A stretch of DNA of 64,000 nucleotides from Streptomyces massasporeus (GTDB lineage Bacteria; Actinomycetota; Actinomycetes; Streptomycetales; Streptomycetaceae), in the NCBI RefSeq assembly GCF_014648995.1, contig NZ_BMSE01000014.1:124001-188000 (forward strand), read 5' to 3'. A program made the translations under genes and the position numbers. This document shows, piece after piece, positions 61,731 through 64,000 of the stretch. The notes beneath the pieces are model-generated. The model worked only from the letters and a program-made list of their open reading frames with translations, was not told the origin of the DNA and ran no database searches. Position 1 is the stretch's first letter; each line of letters starts with the position of its first letter.

Positions 61731-63385
61731 TGATCGAGCCGCACGCGCCCGCCCCGCCCCGTTCCCCGGCGCCCTGGAGCGCCCCGGGCGGCCCCGACGG
61801 CCCGGCGCGACTGCCCGTCCGGCCCGGCACCGGACGGTTCTTCGTCCTCGCCGGCGCGTTCGTCTGCGCGGCCTGCGGACTCGTGTACGAACTGGAACTC
61901 GTCGCGCTCGCCTCGTACTTGATGGGCGACTCCGTCACACAGGCGTCCGTGGTGCTGTCCGTGATGGTCTTCGCGATGGGCATCGGCTCCCTCGCCGCGA
62001 AGCGGTTGCGCCGGCTCGCCGCGGCCGGTTTCGGCGCCGTCGAGGCCACCCTCGCGCTCGTCGGCGGGTGCAGCGCGATGGCCCTGTACGCCGTGTTCGC
62101 CTGGACCGGCGACTGGGGCGGGATGTGGGCCAGCGGGCCGCGCTGCATGCTGGTCGTCTTCTCCCTCGCCATCGGACTGCTCATCGGCGCCGAGGTCCCG
62201 CTGCTGATGGAACTGATCCAGCGCATCCGACGCCAGGACGCGGGCGGCGCGGTGGCCGACCTGTTCGCCGCCGACTACGTAGGAGCCCTCGTCGGCGGCC
62301 TCGCCTTCCCCTTCCTGCTGCTGCCGTTCCTCGGGCAGTTGACCGGCACGCTGCTCACCGGCGCGGTCAACACGGTCGTCGGCGGGGCGCTGGTGCTCGG
62401 CCTGTTCCGGCGGGACCTCACCCGCCGGGCCCGCTGGCTGCTGCTGATCGGCAACGGCCTCGTCCTCGCCGTCCTCGCCTCCGCCGCCGTCCTCGTCGAC
62501 GACTTCGAACGGGCCGCGCGGCAGGCGATGTACGGCGAGGACGTCCGCGTGGCGCTCCAGACCGGTGTGAAGGAGGTGGTCCTCGCCGGCGGTACGGACG
62601 GCCGGCCCCTCGACATCTACTTCGACGGCCGGCTGCGGGTCAGCGGGCGCGACGAACCGCGCGTCCACGAGGCCCTCGTCCACCCGGCCATGACCGGACC
62701 GCACGCACGTGTGCTGATCCTCGGCGGCGGCGACGGCCTCGCGGTGCGCGAGGTGCTGCGGCACTCCGGAGTGGACCGGGTCGACGTCGTCGAACTCGAC
62801 GCGGAGGTGGTCCGGCTGGCCCGCACCGACCCGGCCCTGTCCGCGCTCAACGAGCACGCCTTCGGCGACCCGCGCGTACGGGTCACGACCGCGGACGCCT
62901 TCGGCTGGCTGCGCGGGGCGAACCCGGCGACGTACGACGTGGTCGTCTCGGACCTGCCGGACCCGGGCATCACGGCGAGTACGAAGCTGTACTCGCAGGA
63001 GTTCTACGGCCTCGCCCGGCGGGTGCTGGCCCCCGGCGGCCGGCTCGTGGTGCATGCCGGGCCGGTCGCGGCCGGGCCCCGGGTGTACTGGACGGTCGAG
63101 GCGACCGTGCGCGCGGCCGGTCTGCGCACCGCCCCGTACGGCACGGGGAGCCGTCGCACCGGTTCCGCCGCCGGGCCCGGCCACACCGCCGCCGAACGCT
63201 CCCGGGCGCCCCGGGACTGGGGTTTCGTGCTGGCCGCCCGCACGGACCCGCGCCCGCGGCTCGACCCGGACGGTCCGCGGCCCGGCGTCCTCACGGAGGC
63301 GTCCCTGGCCGCGGGGGAACGGGCGGCGCGCAGGACGCGGATCGCGGGCCTGCCCGCGTCGACGCTGGTGCATCCGCGGTACTGA
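61730..63385 (+). CDS. Membrane-anchored spermidine synthase-like protein
   Basis: 551 residues; GTG at 61730. N-terminal half (about 30-245) has six or seven helices (FVLAGAFVCAACGLVYELEL, VVLSVMVFAMGIGSLAAKRL). Cytosolic half (about 270-520) is a Rossmann-type aminopropyltransferase/methyltransferase domain: ARVLILGGGDGLAVREVLRH (SAM-binding GGGDG), VDVVELDAEVV, VVVSDLPDPG. The usual polyamine-binding region is only partly recognisable, so the true substrate is open. Membrane-bound versions like this are common in Streptomyces. Confidence 0.82.
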   Translation: MIEPHAPAPPRSPAPWSAPGGPDGPARLPVRPGTGRFFVLAGAFVCAACGLVYELELVALASYLMGDSVTQASVVLSVMVFAMGIGSLAAKRLRRLAAAGFGAVEATLALVGGCSAMALYAVFAWTGDWGGMWASGPRCMLVVFSLAIGLLIGAEVPLLMELIQRIRRQDAGGAVADLFAADYVGALVGGLAFPFLLLPFLGQLTGTLLTGAVNTVVGGALVLGLFRRDLTRRARWLLLIGNGLVLAVLASAAVLVDDFERAARQAMYGEDVRVALQTGVKEVVLAGGTDGRPLDIYFDGRLRVSGRDEPRVHEALVHPAMTGPHARVLILGGGDGLAVREVLRHSGVDRVDVVELDAEVVRLARTDPALSALNEHAFGDPRVRVTTADAFGWLRGANPATYDVVVSDLPDPGITASTKLYSQEFYGLARRVLAPGGRLVVHAGPVAAGPRVYWTVEATVRAAGLRTAPYGTGSRRTGSAAGPGHTAAERSRAPRDWGFVLAARTDPRPRLDPDGPRPGVLTEASLAAGERAARRTRIAGLPASTLVHPRY

Positions 63386-63518
63386 CGGGTGCATCCGCGG
63401 TGCTGAGGGGCCGGGGCCTGTCGGACGGGCCCGGAGGATACGCCTGGTGGGGGTGGATCGGGGGTGAATCCCCCGGGCGGGGGTGCGTTTCGGGCTGTGC
63501 TGGGTAGAGTCCGTCGAC

Positions 63519-64000
63519 ATGGAGCACGAGGTGTTCGTTCCGGTTCCGGCCGAGCGGCTCAGGGAGGTGCTGGACGACCCCGCGCGGGTCGCCCGGGCCG
63601 TCCCCGGGCTCCAGCAGGACGCCGGCGCCGAACCGGTCGCCGGACGGCTGAAGATCCGGGTCGGCAGCCACTCCATCACCTACCGGGGTGCCGTACGGGT
63701 CTCCCGGCGGGGCGACGACGCGTACGCCGTCGAGGGTGAGGCGGAGGAGTCGCGGGGCAGCGGCTCGGTCGAGCTCAGCCTGCGGATCGCCCTGCGCGCG
63801 GCGGAGGACGGCTGCACCGTCGTCTACGACGGCACGGCCTCCGCGGACGGACGGATCAAGGACCTCCCGGCGGACGCGGTGGAGAGTGCCGTCACCCGGC
63901 TGCTGAACCGTTTCGCGGAGCACCTCGCCGCGGCGGCCACGGGCGCGGACGACGAGGCGCCGACGCCACCGCCCCCGGCCCCGTCCGGCCAGGGCACGGG
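63519..64000 (+). CDS. SRPBCC (CoxG-like) domain protein, truncated by the window
   Basis: 160 codons from ATG at 63519, still open at the edge. MEHEVFVPVPAERLREVLDD, RVARAVPGLQQDAGA, GRLKIRVGSHSITYRGAV, VVYDGTASADGRIKDLP, AVESAVTRLLNRFAEHLA: the order of a CoxG/SRPBCC ligand-binding fold as found in carbon-monoxide-dehydrogenase subunit G proteins. A Pro-rich extension begins at the edge. TAGAGT eight bases upstream suggests little or no leader. Confidence 0.75.
   Translation, partial: MEHEVFVPVPAERLREVLDDPARVARAVPGLQQDAGAEPVAGRLKIRVGSHSITYRGAVRVSRRGDDAYAVEGEAEESRGSGSVELSLRIALRAAEDGCTVVYDGTASADGRIKDLPADAVESAVTRLLNRFAEHLAAAATGADDEAPTPPPPAPSGQGT

Overview
The window is high-GC actinobacterial DNA, almost certainly from a Streptomyces chromosome. 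It shows GTG and TTG starts, several probable leaderless genes, Streptomyces-type regulators (DUF5753/DUF397 pair, UTRA regulators, SpoIIE-type phosphatases) and the dnaK-grpE-dnaJ-hspR operon with a perfect HspR operator. All calls come from reading the sequence; no database search was run.

Left part (1-19.4 kb), accessory. This stretch ends at a tRNA-Gly(CCC) gene (19436-19509, minus strand). Two degraded copies of the 3' half of that tRNA lie at about 5.45 and 11.07 kb in the same orientation, as expected of old attachment sites from successive insertions. It carries four DUF5994 genes with small membrane partners and a shared promoter/leader module, a partner-switching set (PAS-GAF-phosphatase, STAS protein, second phosphatase), tiny membrane proteins, a fatty acid desaturase, a secreted lipase, a broken ABC ATPase, a large secreted protein, an overlapping three-gene set sharing a repeated motif, and a TetR-controlled aldo-keto reductase. 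No integrase was found.

Middle part (19.5-38.6 kb). A small zinc-ribbon-like protein, dcd and a phosphoribosyltransferase come first, then a Yip1-type membrane protein. A minus-strand array of five FG-GAP/integrin-like secreted proteins follows, the fifth internally shortened and preceded by minisatellite DNA. A surface-glycan-like operon (UDP-sugar dehydrogenase, 57-residue LAxTG-tailed protein, processive family 2 glycosyltransferase) comes next, then a secreted Ig-like protein with a lipoprotein, two overlapping UTRA regulators (one without a DNA-binding domain), and three overlapping small genes, the first frameshifted.

Right part (38.6-64 kb), mostly conserved. It holds a large membrane Fe-S oxidoreductase, a divergent MraY/WecA-like protein, the heat-shock operon dnaK-grpE-dnaJ-hspR, an orphan sugar-binding lipoprotein, two convergent paralogous LuxR-type regulators facing a secreted-peptide/Rieske-like gene pair, and clpB behind a second HspR site. 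These are followed by a YbjN protein, an RsbW-like ATPase, a DUF5753/DUF397 pair, an RHH/PIN toxin-antitoxin pair with a perfect operator palindrome, an aminotransferase, a Cys/Gly-rich membrane protein, a DUF2617 protein, a membrane spermidine synthase-like protein and a truncated SRPBCC protein at the edge.

The best candidates for undescribed biology are the motif-sharing three-gene operon at 16.4-17.1 kb, the peptide/LuxR locus at 48.0-50.7 kb, the LAxTG mini-protein in the glycan operon, and the shared DUF5994 promoter module.
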